This document shows, piece by piece, positions 10,491 to 22,580 of a DNA stretch of 64,000 nucleotides. The notes under the pieces are model-generated. The model made no database searches. It saw only the letters and a program-made list of their open reading frames with translations, and was not told the DNA's origin. The DNA is from Deroplatys truncata (lineage: Eukaryota > Arthropoda > Insecta > Mantodea > Mantidae). The stretch covers positions 215,469,498 to 215,533,497 of the forward strand of contig CM060978.1 of assembly GCA_030765065.1 (NCBI GenBank). Reading direction: 5' to 3'. A program made the translations under genes and the position numbers. Each line of letters starts with the position of its first letter. Position 1 is the stretch's first letter.

Positions 10491-10903
10491 ACTATTTTCT
10501 AGTGGGGCCTAAAGCTTGTTGCATTGCAAGTTTCACAGTTATGGGTTCCACCTCTTGAGCGAAAAGGTAACATTCACACATAAATTATTTTAAAAACGTT
10601 ACAAAAGTAATTTTTGGTCTCAGGGTACACATTACACAATTAAAATCGATTATTTATTCAAACTTGAATATTATGGGAAACAGCTCCATTACAATCTTAT
10701 TGTATACATGTACGGTACATCTAAATGCAAAAGTACCTTTAAGAATAGCATTCACCTGTTTGTTGATTCTAAATTACAGAGTATATGTGTATATTTATAA
10801 AACACACAGTTAGTAAATGTCAGAATATTACATACACGCTGGAAGGAGTACAGATGTCCATAGCTTAACTAGTGACTCTAATGTTTCTGCATATTAACAA
10901 AAA
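10491..10903. other. AT-rich spacer, nothing recognised
   Basis: No gene, RNA or repeat family seen. Confidence 0.5.
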
Positions 10904-11800
10904 TCTGATGTGCTACACTCACATGACTTTCTGTACTCTTGTACAAATTATCTTTACAAACTCTTATTCCCCATCTATTTCATATTAATCGAGATAAACA
11001 TTTGCAGACTCTATTTTATTGCTAATTTTCTTGTAGATGTAAGGAGAATATATATTTACAAGGGCAATTTGGAAATACAGTAGCCTTTAAGCACATACAT
11101 ATCTCTTAATAGGTGGTTGCTAGGTGCAGCACCATTCCCTTTCCCACAGACTAATACTCTTTGCATATCCAAGACAAAAAAATGAATAACGAATTCCCAT
11201 TTGAGAAAATATTTAAAAATGTAAGGGAATAAAAAGCAATATCTCGAAAATGGTTCACACAACAACAAAAATGTATATGACATAAATTGTGTATTTTAAC
11301 GCGATCTACATTTTTTGTGTAGTAAAATTTTGTCTATCTCTTATGGTTTACCAGTTTACCAATAGTCGTTCACAATGAAGAATACTTTTGGAGACATTCC
11401 CAGAAAATTCAGGATATACATCTTATTTGTCATGAAAATATCTTAAACATATGATATTTTAATCAAAATCGTTAGAGCCATTTTGGAGAAAATTAAAATT
11501 ATCGAAAAATGTTCCATGTAAAGGGTACTCTTGGGTGGGGATATTTTCTTGAAAACCTTCGTGTCGCATCCCTGGAAGATACTGAACCTAAATACCAAGT
11601 TTGGTGTTTATCCAACTGTTCATTTATGAGTTATGCTGTTCACAGACAGACACACAGACACACACCCGGACATGTTTCCAAAAATGCTTTTTTTAGATTC
11701 AGGGGGTCTCAAAACATGTATTTCCGGTGAAATCTCGATATCGAATATTTGGGTGGAATACAATACTTCCCCTACTTACTATACATAGTAGAGAAAGTAA
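10904..11800 (-). mobile_element. Family H element, copy 3 (subfamily b)
   Basis: It starts CTGATGTGCTACACTCACAT and ends ATACATAGTAGAGAAAGTAA. It belongs to subfamily b, recognised by the block AATACAGTAGCCTTTAAGCA and CTAGGTGCAGCACCATTC in place of the subfamily a sequence. It faces copy 4 head-to-head with 30 bp between them. Confidence 0.9.
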
Positions 11801-11830
11801 TAATAAAGTATTTGTCACTTAAGTCACTTT

Positions 11831-12705
11831 TTACTTTCTCTACTACGTACAGTAAGTAGGGGAAGTATTGTATTCCACCCAAAAATGATACCGAGATTTC
11901 ACCAGAAATATACGTTTGGAGACCCCTGAATCCAAAAAAGCATTTTTGGAAACATGTCCGTGTATGTGTCTGTGTGTGTGTATCTGTGTGTCTGTATGCC
12001 TGTGAACAGCATAACTCAGAAACGAACAGTCGGATAAACGCCAAACTTGGTATTTAGGTTCAGTATGTTCCAGAGATGCGACACGAAGGTTTTCAAGAAA
12101 ATCCCCCCACCCCAGATTACCCTTTACATGGAACATTTTTCGAAAATTTTAAATTTCTCAAAAATGGCTCTAACGATTTTGATTAAAATATCGTATGTTT
12201 AAGATATTTTCATGACAAATGAAATGTATATCTTGAATTTTCTGGGAATGTCTCCAAAAGTATTCTTCATTGTGAACGACTTTTGCATAACTGGTAAACC
12301 ATAAGAGATGGACAAAATTTTACTAAACAAAAATGTAGATCGCGTTAAAATGCAGAATTTATGTAATATACATTGTTTTTGTTAAGTGAACCATTTTCGA
12401 GAAATTGCTTGTTATTCCCTTAAATTTTACAATACTTATTTTCTCAAATGGGAATTCGTTATTCATTCTTTTGTCTTGGATATACAAAGTGTATTAATCT
12501 GTGGGAAAGGGAATGGTGCTGCACCTAGCAACCGGCTATTAAGATATATGTCGATGCTTATAGGCTACTGTATTTCTATATTGCCCTTGCTATTATAAAA
12601 CAAGGGGAACGTAGATCTCGATTAATATGTAATATGTGCAGAATAAGAGGTTGTAAAAATAGTTTGTACAAGAGTAGAGAGAGTCATGTGAGTGTAACAC
12701 ATCAG
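11831..12705 (+). mobile_element. Family H element, copy 4 (subfamily b)
   Basis: A complete copy from TTACTTTCTCTACTACGTAC to the hairpin end ACACATCAGG, with an interrupted TG tract at 11962-11992. With copy 3 it forms a 1.8 kb inverted pair whose palindromic ends face each other. Confidence 0.9.
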
Positions 12706-12924
12706 GTTTTTTTACGTTGAGCACTAGATTCGGTGTAAAAAGTCCTTGTTTGAAACATGGATAATTTTAGTATAAACGAACCCTTAAGTCCATGGGCAGA
12801 CCAAATAAACTTGATCTTATTTTCTCCTCAATTTTGTGTAGAAACGATGTTTCGCACAATACGCAATTGGAGTTTCCCAGAATCATTATTCTTGTGGTTT
12901 ACTACATCTGATAATTTGTATATA

Positions 12925-13473
12925 AGGTAAAGGTACATATTACGGAGGGGCCGAGAAAGCGCTACAGAGCACCGCAAGTAGGCCGTAACGGCCATTTTTG
13001 CTTCTAATGTGACCCCTGGGAGGGAGGCATAGGGGAGAGATACGAAGGGTGACCAGATCCGACTGGCACAAGCAACGTTTCCATATAGAACACATGCGAT
13101 GCCGCACGGTTCTGCCCATAAGCAACCAACCTCAGTCGTTCCCGAGCGGAATCCTCAGAGTTAAAGATCTGAGCAGATCCCGCATCGACGCCAGGGAAGA
13201 AGAAACCTCTACAGAGCACAAGCCACCGTCTAGCCACAACCCACCGAAACCCGTCGCCTTGTCCTACAATCCTAACAGATGGCAAGGAAGATGATGTGTA
13301 AAGGAAATGGGAGGGAGGAGAGTCGTGGTAGAAAATGAAACACGCCAGTATTCGCCTGTCGATCCGAGGAAACCACGAAAAATCCATGGGCCAGAATGGG
13401 CGGTAGCGGGGATCTCTGGACCTGCAGAATGCGGGCCACAGATGTTGCCGCCTAAGCTATCCCGGTCGTTGTG
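12925..13473 (-). mobile_element. tRNA-derived SINE, family A, full length
   Basis: On the minus strand it starts CGACCGGGATAGCTTAGGCG near 13470, an A box of standard form. The body follows, and the copy ends in a tail that reads TACCTTTACC on the sense strand. That tail is shared by the copies at 35541 and 56733. Flanks TGTATATAAGGTAAAGGTA and TGTATAATAGGTATAGGTA resemble each other but overlap the tail, so the target duplication is uncertain. Confidence 0.85.
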
Positions 13474-13661
13474 TATAATAGGTATAGGTACCAGCTCTCC
13501 TTTTCAAATTGAAGTGGGGGTAGCTGTCATACATGAAACCTCTCTGACCTACATTATACAGCTTATGTTATGGAATCCAGCAGATAATAGCCGTTGTACT
13601 TTGTACCAAGGTAAAACTAGAGAAAGCACGGCGTAAAAATTTATCCACGAAGCTTTACGTA

Positions 13662-14733
13662 CACTATGTGATCAAAAGTATCCGGACACCCCACAAACAT
13701 ACCTTTTTTATCTTAGGTGCATTGTGCTGCCACTTACTGCCTGGTACTCATTATCCGCGTCCTCAGAAGTCATTAGCAGAATGGGACGCTCCGTGGAACT
13801 CACAGACTTCGAACGTGGTCAGGTGATTGGGTGTCACTTGTGTCACAAGTCTATACGCGAGATTTCCACACCCCTAAACATCCCTACGTCCACTGTTTCT
13901 GATGTGATAGTGAAGCGGAAACGTGAAGGTACATGTACAGCACAAAAGCGTACAGGCCGACCTCGTCTGCTGACTGACAGAGACCGCCGACATTTAAACA
14001 GGATCTTAAAGAGTAATAGGCAGACATCTATCCAGACCATCACACAGGAATTCGAAATTGCATGACGGAGTGACTAATCACGGTATACAATGTGGCGCTC
14101 CGATGGCAGCGGGGTGTGGGTATGCGAATGCCCTGAGAACGTCATCTGCCAGCGTGTGTGCTGCCAACAGTGAAATTCGGAGGAGGTGGTGGTGTTATGG
14201 TGTGGTCGTGTTTTTCCTGGAGGGGGCTTGCATCCCTTGTTGTTTTGCGTGGCACGATCACAGCGCAGACCTACATTGATACTGTTTTAAGCACCTTCTT
14301 GCTTCCCACTGTTGAAGAGCAATTCGGGGATGGCGATTGCATCTTTCAACACGATCGAGCACCTGTTCATACTGCACGGGCTGTGGCGGAGTGGTTACAC
14401 GACAATAATATCCTGTAATGGACTGGCCTGCACAGAGTTCTGACTTGAATCCTATAGAACACCTTTGGGATGTTTTGGAACGCCGACTTCGTGCCAGGCC
14501 TCACCGACCTACATCGATACCTCTCCTCAGTTCCGCACTCCGTGAAGAATGGGCTACCATTCCCCAAGAAACCTTCCAGCACCTGATTGAAAGTATGCCT
14601 GCGAGAGTGAACGCTGTCATCAAGGCTAAGGATGGGCCAACACTATATTGACTTCCAGCATTAGCGATGGAGGGCGCCACGAACTTGTACGTCATTTTCA
14701 GCCGGGTGTTCGGATACTTTTGATCTCGTAGTA
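13662..14733 (+). mobile_element. Tc1-like transposon, copy 2 (internal deletion)
   Basis: It starts CACTATGTGATCAAAAGTAT and ends with a drifted inverse TIR (CTTTTGATCTCGTAGTA). TA flanks are at 13660-13661 and 14734-14735. It is 1072 bp, shorter than copy 1 because about 180 bp are missing after the second DNA-binding part begins. Confidence 0.93.
13781..14651 (+). pseudogene. Tc1-like transposase, internally deleted
   Basis: ATG at 13781 opens an N-terminal half (FERGQVIGCHLC, REISTPLNIP, GRPRLLTDRDRRHLNRIL) that stops in QEFEIA at 14065. The deletion removes the second DNA-binding helices and the start of the catalytic domain; the first catalytic motif is left as TGACTAATCA, a nonsense version of S-D-E-S. 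After a frame change the core resumes (VKFGGGGGVMVWSCFSW, FQHDRAPVHTARAV), stops at 14416, and restarts as SSDLNPIEHLWDVLERR to the end at 14651. The second Asp and the final Glu are still readable, but no continuous protein exists. Confidence 0.9.
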
Positions 14734-15327
14734 TATATCAGTAATGCTTAGAAATGTTATTTACACCTCAGTAGAACGGAGACGTAGCTAGAGTTTATAC
14801 ATTTAAATTGTCCGAAATGAGGTTCTCGAGGCGTTTCAGTGGGAAACGGGAAATGTAAATGGTTTCACCAGAACAATCCGCACTCAAATATTCTTAACGA
14901 AAAAAGTGTATTCTGTAGCTGAAAAAGTAAAATCTAGAAATGAATAATAATTTGCATAGTTGGAAGATCCTTACAGAATTTTTACGCCATATCATATACG
15001 GAATATCACAGCGGCATATCAAAGAATTCAGCGAAACATTGGAGGAATTGCAGAAGGGACGGAGACACAGTTGTGAATTAAGCAACTTATGATCTATGTG
15101 TTGAAAATACAACACAATAGGTTAAAATGTGTTATAGGTCACTAGGCCACTTCTGAACATCCATTAATGCATCAGTATCATTGTGAGGCTGTTGGACACT
15201 TTGAAATGTTTCATGATGAAAATGGTGTCTTTCTGGTAACGCCTCTCTGTACCTGCAGTTGAACAGCTAGCGGTTGCTTGTAGTTATTGGTGTAGGTTAT
15301 ACAACCAAGCGGGACTCCCCACACAAT
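14734..15327. other. Unassigned spacer
   Basis: No coding resemblance or known repeat was seen in about 600 bp. Confidence 0.5.
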
Positions 15328-15776
15328 GCTGCCTACATAGATCTATTATGGCAACCACCCCCGTGGAGGAAGGGATGAAATAAAGGAATCACAGGAAGTA
15401 ACAGGCCGTAGGCAGACAGGTCACAGAGACGCGCGGAAGTCCCTAATAATTCCAGTTTCCAAGACCCATCCCTCCCCTGTAGCTGCTTAGAGAGAGCGGT
15501 TAACGACCCTTCGACTAAGCAGCCCTCTTGCGTCCACAGGGATTACTCTTTCTGCCCGGTACCTCTATACGCCACGTAAACCAGAACCAGAAACGGAATG
15601 AAAGGGAAATGATGGAAAGGAAATCAGGGTAGATGAGAGACAATCCCAGTATTCACCTACCGACCACGGAAAACCACGAAAAATCCAAGGTAGGGTGGGC
15701 GGTCGAACGGATTCGAACCTGGTATCCCCCGAATGCGAGTCTCAAACGTTACCGTAGAGATATATCAAGCTGACGT
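15328..15776 (-). mobile_element. tRNA-derived SINE, family A
   Basis: On the minus strand a diverged head (complement of ACGTTACCGTAGAG) and B box GGTTCGAATCC near 15715 precede the body with TTTTTCGTGGTTTTCC. The end carries the ATAGATCTAT block shared with other copies. Confidence 0.75.
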
Positions 15777-16640
15777 ATTCACATTCCTGATCTGGTCCCG
15801 TAACACTTGCACTTACTTCCGGTAGGATTTCTCGATCACACCATCACAACTACTGCTGTATATTGTAGACTGTCAAGTTGAGTTATTACTTACGAATTGT
15901 AGCTACATTATCAAAACTCAGAACTTTTTAAAGTATACTTGTTTTGGTTAAGGATTAGTAACCGTGTTAAGATAAAGTATCCTCAAAACTTCTTTGTACT
16001 GTGAATGACCCTAACATTAAGTAACATATTTTGAGGTTAAGATATCAACTTTGCGGGATTAATGATGAATTACACACTGAACATGAAAGTTAGCAAGAAA
16101 TCAGGCTATATCAGAATTATTTTAGCACTATTAACGTATTCGAAAATTCCGGCGGCAATGATGTGTAATGGACCCAATATAAACGATATTTAGATATCAA
16201 TACTTCTAAACTCTTGGAATCCTATTTGTAAAACAATACAATAAAAATGTGCATGCATTGAAAGTCATATATTGAACGGACTGAAGAATTATTGAGCTGT
16301 TGATTTTTCCTTTATTCGAGGAAAAATAATACCTATTGCTGTTAGTTCACAAATTACTATACACCATTTCTGTTTTAATATGCACTATTTCTGTTTGGAA
16401 ATAAAAGAAATTTATAAGCAACGTTCTTTTTCTTTTTCTGGTTCTGAGTTGCATTAAAGTACAAAGCAATAAACCGTTTTATTTAATTATAGACTAAGAT
16501 GCAAATATTCCACATTTCACTTAACATACACAAATACCCACATTGCACAATAAACAAACTCTTAACTAACTGAAAGCTTTTGCATTTTCTGCTCATCGGA
16601 AAACCCAAGCAATAGGTTTACTCCCCGTCAACTCAAGTAT
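15777..16640. other. AT-rich spacer, nothing recognised
   Basis: About 860 bp of AT-rich sequence. I see no ORF with family resemblance and no repeat named elsewhere in the window. Confidence 0.5.
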
Positions 16641-16945
16641 TAATAATATAGCAAGACAAAAGGAAAAGATGCTTGGGGTGACTCCCCATATATATTTGAT
16701 ATTTATGTAAGTAGAGTAAAAGTGGGGTCTCTAGGCCACGGGGGTGCCGACAACAGATAAGATGTAATGTGATCTCCTTTGTTGCACGCCGCCGGCCACG
16801 CACCCCTCTATGTGGCCTACCACACACGCCGGCGACCACGCCCACCTCTCCTTTGTAGCCTGGTCTGAACGTCGCTCGGCAGAGTAGGACAATGGGCTAT
16901 TGTTTCCGTAGGAGGACAATAGGGGAGTGTTTCCGGACGCTGGCC
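16641..16945 (-). repeat. Dispersed relative of the 57-bp minisatellite
   Basis: Read on the minus strand it contains AACAATAGCCCATTGTCCTA and TTCAGACCAGGCTACAAAGG, followed by a GTGGTCGCCGGCGTG stretch and CTTATCTGTTGTCGG. The same order occurs at 30080-30330 next to the tandem array. It is a single, untandemised copy of the parent repeat. Confidence 0.8.
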
Positions 16946-17354
16946 GAACATTTAATATTCAAATCATAAATACTAAACCCAAAGACTCATAAATATACTA
17001 CAACATTTGCAAAAGATACTTTAATTAATCAGTAAAGAAAAGTTTAATTGCTCAAAACAAAATTAATTTTAAAAACTCGAAAACAAACATGGCTTATTTA
17101 GCATTTCCTCTTACGGATTTTTTTAAAATTTTGTTTCGAATTTCTTCTTTATCAATTTCTCTCAGTTGGACTTCGGGATCTCTGTTGCTGTTTAGTTATG
17201 TTGGATTAAACCGGTGAATGTGTCTTCGCCTTGGACGATTGATTCTCAGTGATACGGTTAGCTGCAATAATCACTTGAAAACTGCCTTTTTAAAAAAAAC
17301 AAGCATCACACAATGAATGAACTTACAAGCTCAGAAGAATAGTAATAGAAAAAA
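16946..17354. other. AT-rich spacer, nothing recognised
   Basis: No gene or repeat identified. Confidence 0.5.
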
Positions 17355-19022
17355 TCAAATGTGTTACACTCACATAACTTTCTCTACTCTTGTACAAATT
17401 ATTTTTACAAGCGCTTATTCTCAATATGCTTCATGTTAATCCAGATATCGAGATGTTAATCTTATTACTAATTTTCTTGTAGATGCAAGGGGAATCGGTA
17501 GGCTATAAGTGATAGTCAAATATTTTAAGAGCTGGTTGCTATGTGGAGTATTCCATTCTCTTTGCAATACCAGGACAGAAAATCTGATGTGTTACACTCG
17601 CATGACTTTCCCTACTCTTGTACAATCTACTTTTACAAACGCTTGTTCTCCATATGCTTCATGTTAATCGAGATATCGAGATGTTAATCTTATTGCTAAT
17701 TTTCTTGTAGATGCAAGGGGAATTGTTAGGCTTTAAGTGATAGTCAAATATTTTAAAAGCTGGTTCTATGTGGAGTACTCCAATCTCTTTGCAATACCAG
17801 GACAAAAAATGAATAATTAATTTGAGAAAAAGAATAAGTATTGGAAAATTTAAGGGAATAACAAGCAATATCTCGAAAATGGTTCACTCAACAAAAAACG
17901 TATATGACATAAATTGTGTATTATAACGCAATCTACATTCTTTGTGTAGTAAACGTTTGTCTATATCTTATGGTTTACCAGTTATGCAATCGACGTTCAC
18001 TATGAAGAATACTTTTGGAGACATTCCTAGAAAATTCGAGATATACATTTCATTTGTCATGAAAATATCTTCAACATATATTTAATCAAATTCCTTAGAG
18101 CCTTTTTTGAGAATATTAAAATTTTCGAAAAATGTTCCATGTAAAGGGTAATCTGGGGATTTCTTGAAAACCTTCGTGTCGCATCTCTGGAAGATACTGA
18201 ACCTAAATACCAAGTTTGGTGTTTATCTGACTGTTCGGTTTTGAGTTATGCTGTTCACAGACACACAGACAGCCACACACACCGACAAGTTTCCAAAAAT
18301 GCTTTTTTGGGATTCAGGGTGTTTCAAAACATGTATTTCCGGTGAAATCTCGTTATCGAATTTTTGGGTGGAATACAATACCTCCCCAACTTACTATACG
18401 TAGTAGAGAAAGTAAAAATGAATAACGAATTTGAGACAAAAATATAAGTATTGGAAAATTAAAAGAATAACAAGCAATATCTCGAAAATGGTTCACTCAC
18501 CAAAAAAATGTATATGACATAAATTGTGTATTCTACCGCGATATACTTTTATGTAGTAAAATTTTGTCTATCTATTATGGTTCACCAGTTATGCAAACGT
18601 TCTTCACAGTGAAGAATACTTTTGGAGACATTCCCATAAAATTCCAGATATTCGTTTCATTTGTCATGAAAATATCTTAAACATATGATATTTTAAACAA
18701 AATCGTTAGAACCATTTTTGAAAAAATTAAATTTTTCAAAAAATGTTCCATGTAAAGGGTAATCTGTGGTGGAGGGATTTTCTTGAAAATCTTCGTCTCG
18801 CATCTCTGGAAGATACTGAACCTAAATACCAAGTTTGGTGTTTATCCGACTGTTCGTTTCTGAGTTATGCTGTTCACAGACACAGGCCAACACGTACATG
18901 TTACCAAAAATGTTTTTTTGGATTGAGGGGTCTCAAAACATATATTTTGGTGAAATCTCGGTATCGAATTTTTGGGTAGAATACAATACTTCCCCTATTT
19001 ACTATACGTAGTAGAGAAAGTA
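17355..19022 (-). mobile_element. Family H element, copy 5 (outer), split by a nested copy
   Basis: The hairpin-end part is 17355-17582 and the rest is 18417-19022. They join across the nested copy at an A-run: CCAGGACAG plus A's on the left, A's plus TGAATAACGAATTTGAG on the right, exactly as in uninterrupted copies. It ends TATACGTAGTAGAGAAAGTA. Confidence 0.92.
17583..18416 (-). mobile_element. Family H element, copy 6 (nested in copy 5)
   Basis: A complete copy in the same orientation as its host. It begins TCTGATGTGTTACACTCGCA and ends ACGTAGTAGAGAAAGTAA. Host A's flank both sides, which shows that the element inserts within a T-run (read on the other strand) with no obvious target duplication. 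This gives the cleanest boundary evidence for the family. Confidence 0.92.
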
Positions 19023-19208
19023 ATAAATGTTTAATCTCCAACCGTTAAATACAAATTAAATGTTTTTTCTATAAAAATAATCATCAATACTATCATTTGA
19101 AGTAGAATTCTAAATTTTTCTATATCTTTTTGTTCCATACATTTACAAAACGGGTATTCCAGGAAAGCATTATTTTGCATATTGAAATGTCTTCCGTGGA
19201 AGAAACAG

Positions 19209-20025
19209 TTTTCTAGTACGTATAGTAAGTAGGGGAGGTATTGTATTCCACCCAAAAATTCAATACCGAGATTTCACCGGAAATATATATTTTGAGACCC
19301 CCTGAATCCAAAAAAAGCATTTTGGAAACATTTCCGTGTGTGTTTATGAACAGCATAACTCGGAAACGAACAATCGGATAAACACCAAACTTAGTATTTA
19401 GGTTCAGTATCTTCCAGAGATGCAACACGAAGGTTTTAAAAAAATCCCTCACCGCAAAATACCCTTTACATGGAGCATTTTTCGAAAATTGTAATTTTCT
19501 CAAAAATGTCTCTAACGATGTTGATTAAAATATCATATGTTTAAGATGTTCTTATGACAAAAGAAATGTATATCTCAAATTTTCTGGGAATGCCTCTAGA
19601 AGTATTCTTCATTGTGAACGACGTTTGCATAACTGTTAAACTATAAGAGATAAACAAATGTTTACTACACAAAAAAGTAGATCCGTTAAAATACACAATT
19701 TATGTCATAATTCTTTTTCAATGAAACATTATCGAGATATTGCTTGTTATTCCCTTAAAATTTCCAATACTTATACTTTTCTCAAATTCGTTATTCATTT
19801 TTTGTCGTGGTAATGCAAAGAGAATGGAATATTCCACATAGCAACCAGCTCGTAAAATATTTGACTATCGCTTAAAGCCTACCAATTTTCCTTGCGTCTA
19901 CAAGAAATTTAGCAATAAGATTAACATTTCAATATGTCGCTTAGCATTAAGCATGTGGAGAATAAGCGTTTGTAAAGATACTTTGTACAAGAGTAGAGAA
20001 AGTCATGTGAGTGTAACACATCAGA
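19209..20025 (+). mobile_element. Family H element, copy 7
   Basis: The palindrome end is decayed (TTTTCTAGTACGTATAGTAA, lacking the full 12-mer). The hairpin end is intact (AGTAGAGAAAGTCATGTGAG to ACACATCAGA). It lies head-to-head with copy 5, 186 bp apart. Confidence 0.88.
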
Positions 20026-21452
20026 ATTGTTTTAACAATTTACAAATGTTGTAATAACATGATGCCAAATCTTCCATGTACAGTGGATGCATCTCTATCA
20101 ACTATAACTCAAAAATAAACATGACAAACGTGATTTGCTAATGCTTCACTGTAGGTTTACTGTGCCCATACTTTAGTAGCTGACACTGAACATACTTAGA
20201 GTAGTCCATAATAAGGCGAGCAAACTCCTTCAGTATTTAAATCACGACGTAACAACCGGGGGGCAATCCAGGTGATAATAAAATGTTAAGATGCAGTATA
20301 TAACTCCCAGGAACTGTCAGTGGTGAATAGTGCATCATAATCTTGGCAGAAAAATTAAGCGGACACGCAGCTAACCAGGAGTATAGTTTTTGCATCACTT
20401 ATTACGCCGACACTGCAGACGGATAAGGCTAAGGCTGAAACTGGGTCGGGGCAATACATGCACAAAGCTGGCCGGATCCGGATGAGGAGGCACAGCCACA
20501 GTATTTTAAACAACCAATTAGCATCCAACGGCAAAATTCCCATGTTGGTCCACCCGGCCGCACACACAACAAGAGCAGAAGAAACTTGGACAGCAGTCAG
20601 CTTATCGAATCTCAGTAGTGCAAGGGAGTCCACACAGAGTAGCATGAGGAAGGGAAAAAGGACATTAGTCGAGAAAGATGGGAATCTGAAACATAATAAA
20701 ACAAACCAGCAGAGGTGCCGCAAAAAGCACAGAAATAATCTTAGATTCACAAACTAAACACATCTTAAATCAATTAACACATTATATAATACAAATGTTG
20801 AATGTTAATAAACCTTTTTTTTTTAAAATAGACAAGTATATCATTACAATTAAGAAAATGAGTTAGCATATTATAAAAGGAGACAGTTGTGAGACATAAT
20901 GCACACTATAACTAATATCTACAATTAAAATTTTAATTCACTTGCCCACAAACTATAAAGGCAAGTGAACAGAGCAGGCCGGTGTGGAAGCAAAGAGTTT
21001 CACCCAATAAGGACAATTTAATTAAGCTGCCACTCACTGAAATGAAGTGAAATTATATAATTATATATATATATAATATATTTAAAAATATTTCCCCGCA
21101 ATTAATAATAAAGTTAAATAAAACAAAGTATTTTAAAATCGAAACCAAAATTTACTAAAAAATTAAGAAGACTGTCATCCATTACAACAAAATAAAGAGC
21201 AAAGGTAGGCTCCACCCAACTGCTAAACACTACAGCAAGGGCGAAAGGAAATGAGGCAGACCTTTTGGTCTCAAGTAACCATACGCGTTACCATATTTAA
21301 CTTGCACAATAACCTTAAAAGGAGTTCATAAATTCCTCCAAGATATTCAGGTTCTCGCAAGTAACTGACCATTAAATAGCCCTAGCACACGAAACATAGC
21401 CATACATGCCCCAAAGAACAAAATGTACGACTTCTAGAACCCAAGCCCGTAG
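20026..21452. other. Spacer, possibly 3' noncoding part of the gypsy element
   Basis: It lies downstream of the integrase relic in the direction of its transcription, so it may hold a decayed 3' UTR or LTR, but I cannot find LTR ends. Overlapping open frames at 20355-20757 on both strands (131 and 99 codons) have no recognisable motifs. A TA-rich tract lies at 21055-21085. Confidence 0.4.
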
Positions 21453-22580
21453 TTAACCTAAACACAAACTACTCCAACTGATACAATTTAAGCTGCGACA
21501 GGTGAGCGCCTGCAAGGAAGAAGACAGCTCTTGCAAAAGAACAGACAACCCCTTATAAATTCTGAGAATCTTAAACGGGCCAAGATAGCGAGGAGCTAAC
21601 TTGGCGGCAAACGCATCTACCTTCGAGACCTGCGGATAGTTTCAGCACATAGCAAGATCTCCCACTTTGAATGGGGAGGGTCTACGGAGCGCATTATCTC
21701 CATGATTTCTCACAGAATGGCCTCTACGCAAATTATTCAAGGCGGCCTTCCAGTTAGCACGAATGATATGCGGAGAATTATCTGCCGGTAATAAATAATT
21801 TAATGCCCACAAATTAGCTAATGGAGATGAAGGTTGGTAGGCAAATAAAAATGAAAATGGCGTCGTCCTATGAACCCCATGTCTCGCTGAATTGAAAGCA
21901 AACTGAAGTTGCTTCAAGTATTTATCCCAGGGTTGTGCTGTTGGTGATGATAAGCAATTAAAGCGAACTTAAGGTTGCGGTTGACCCGTTCCGCTAATTA
22001 GGAGTTAGGGTAATAAGAGGTAGTGGAAAAATGCGTAATACCCCAATCAAAACAAACGGAACGAAAGAGATACAATTTAAATTGTGAACCGTTATCAGAG
22101 ACTAGATATTGAGGAACACCAAAAGATCCAATTATTGTACCAAGTTCCCGAATAACGAAGCGAGCAGAAGTAGCACTCAGGGGTGAAATCCATACGAACT
22201 TGGAGAAGGCATCAGTAATTACCAATGCAAAAATATTTCCCTGAATAGAACGAGGGAACGGTCCGATAAAATCTACAAAAAATTTCTCCATGGACGCGGA
22301 GGGTAGCTCCGATGCTAAATATCCCCAATTTGTAGCCTCCGCAGGTTAAAACAACGCGCAAATGCGGCAAGCCTTAACGTGCTTTCTTATATCGAGATCC
22401 ATACCCCTCCACATAAACTGTTGACGAATTCGATTTCTAGTTTTGGCAATGCCTAAATGACCCCCGAAAGGAGAATCATGAAAATACCTAAGAATCATGG
22501 GAATAGCCGCATTCAGAAGTAAAGTTTGGTGTTCCGTATAAATCTGTACAGCTTGCGATGTGCTGGATGTCCCTAACACA
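21453..22580 (-). pseudogene. Ty3/gypsy integrase relic
   Basis: Read on the minus strand, domains follow the order of a gypsy integrase. First is an HHCC zinc-binding domain (YFHDSPFGGHLG, then HVKACRICALF, about 22346-22480). Next is the catalytic core, with its first Asp in FVDFIGPFP (about 22270), the second in LVSDNGSQF (about 22095) and the Glu in AERVNR (about 21980). Then come LKQLQFAFNSARHG, KVGDL and a C-terminal LAPRYLGPFKILR block, to a stop at 21453. An integrase joins retrotransposon cDNA to the genome. This one has in-frame stops after the zinc domain, before the catalytic Glu and after KVGDLAMC, plus a 1-base frameshift following the Glu. No RT/RNase H is present upstream; the tandem array begins there instead. 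The relic is old and inactive. Confidence 0.9.

Noticed and set aside
20355..20757. Overlapping 131- and 99-codon frames on opposite strands
   Set aside because: No recognisable motif on either strand. One frame is probably a shadow of the other and neither has supporting context. Left as unassigned.
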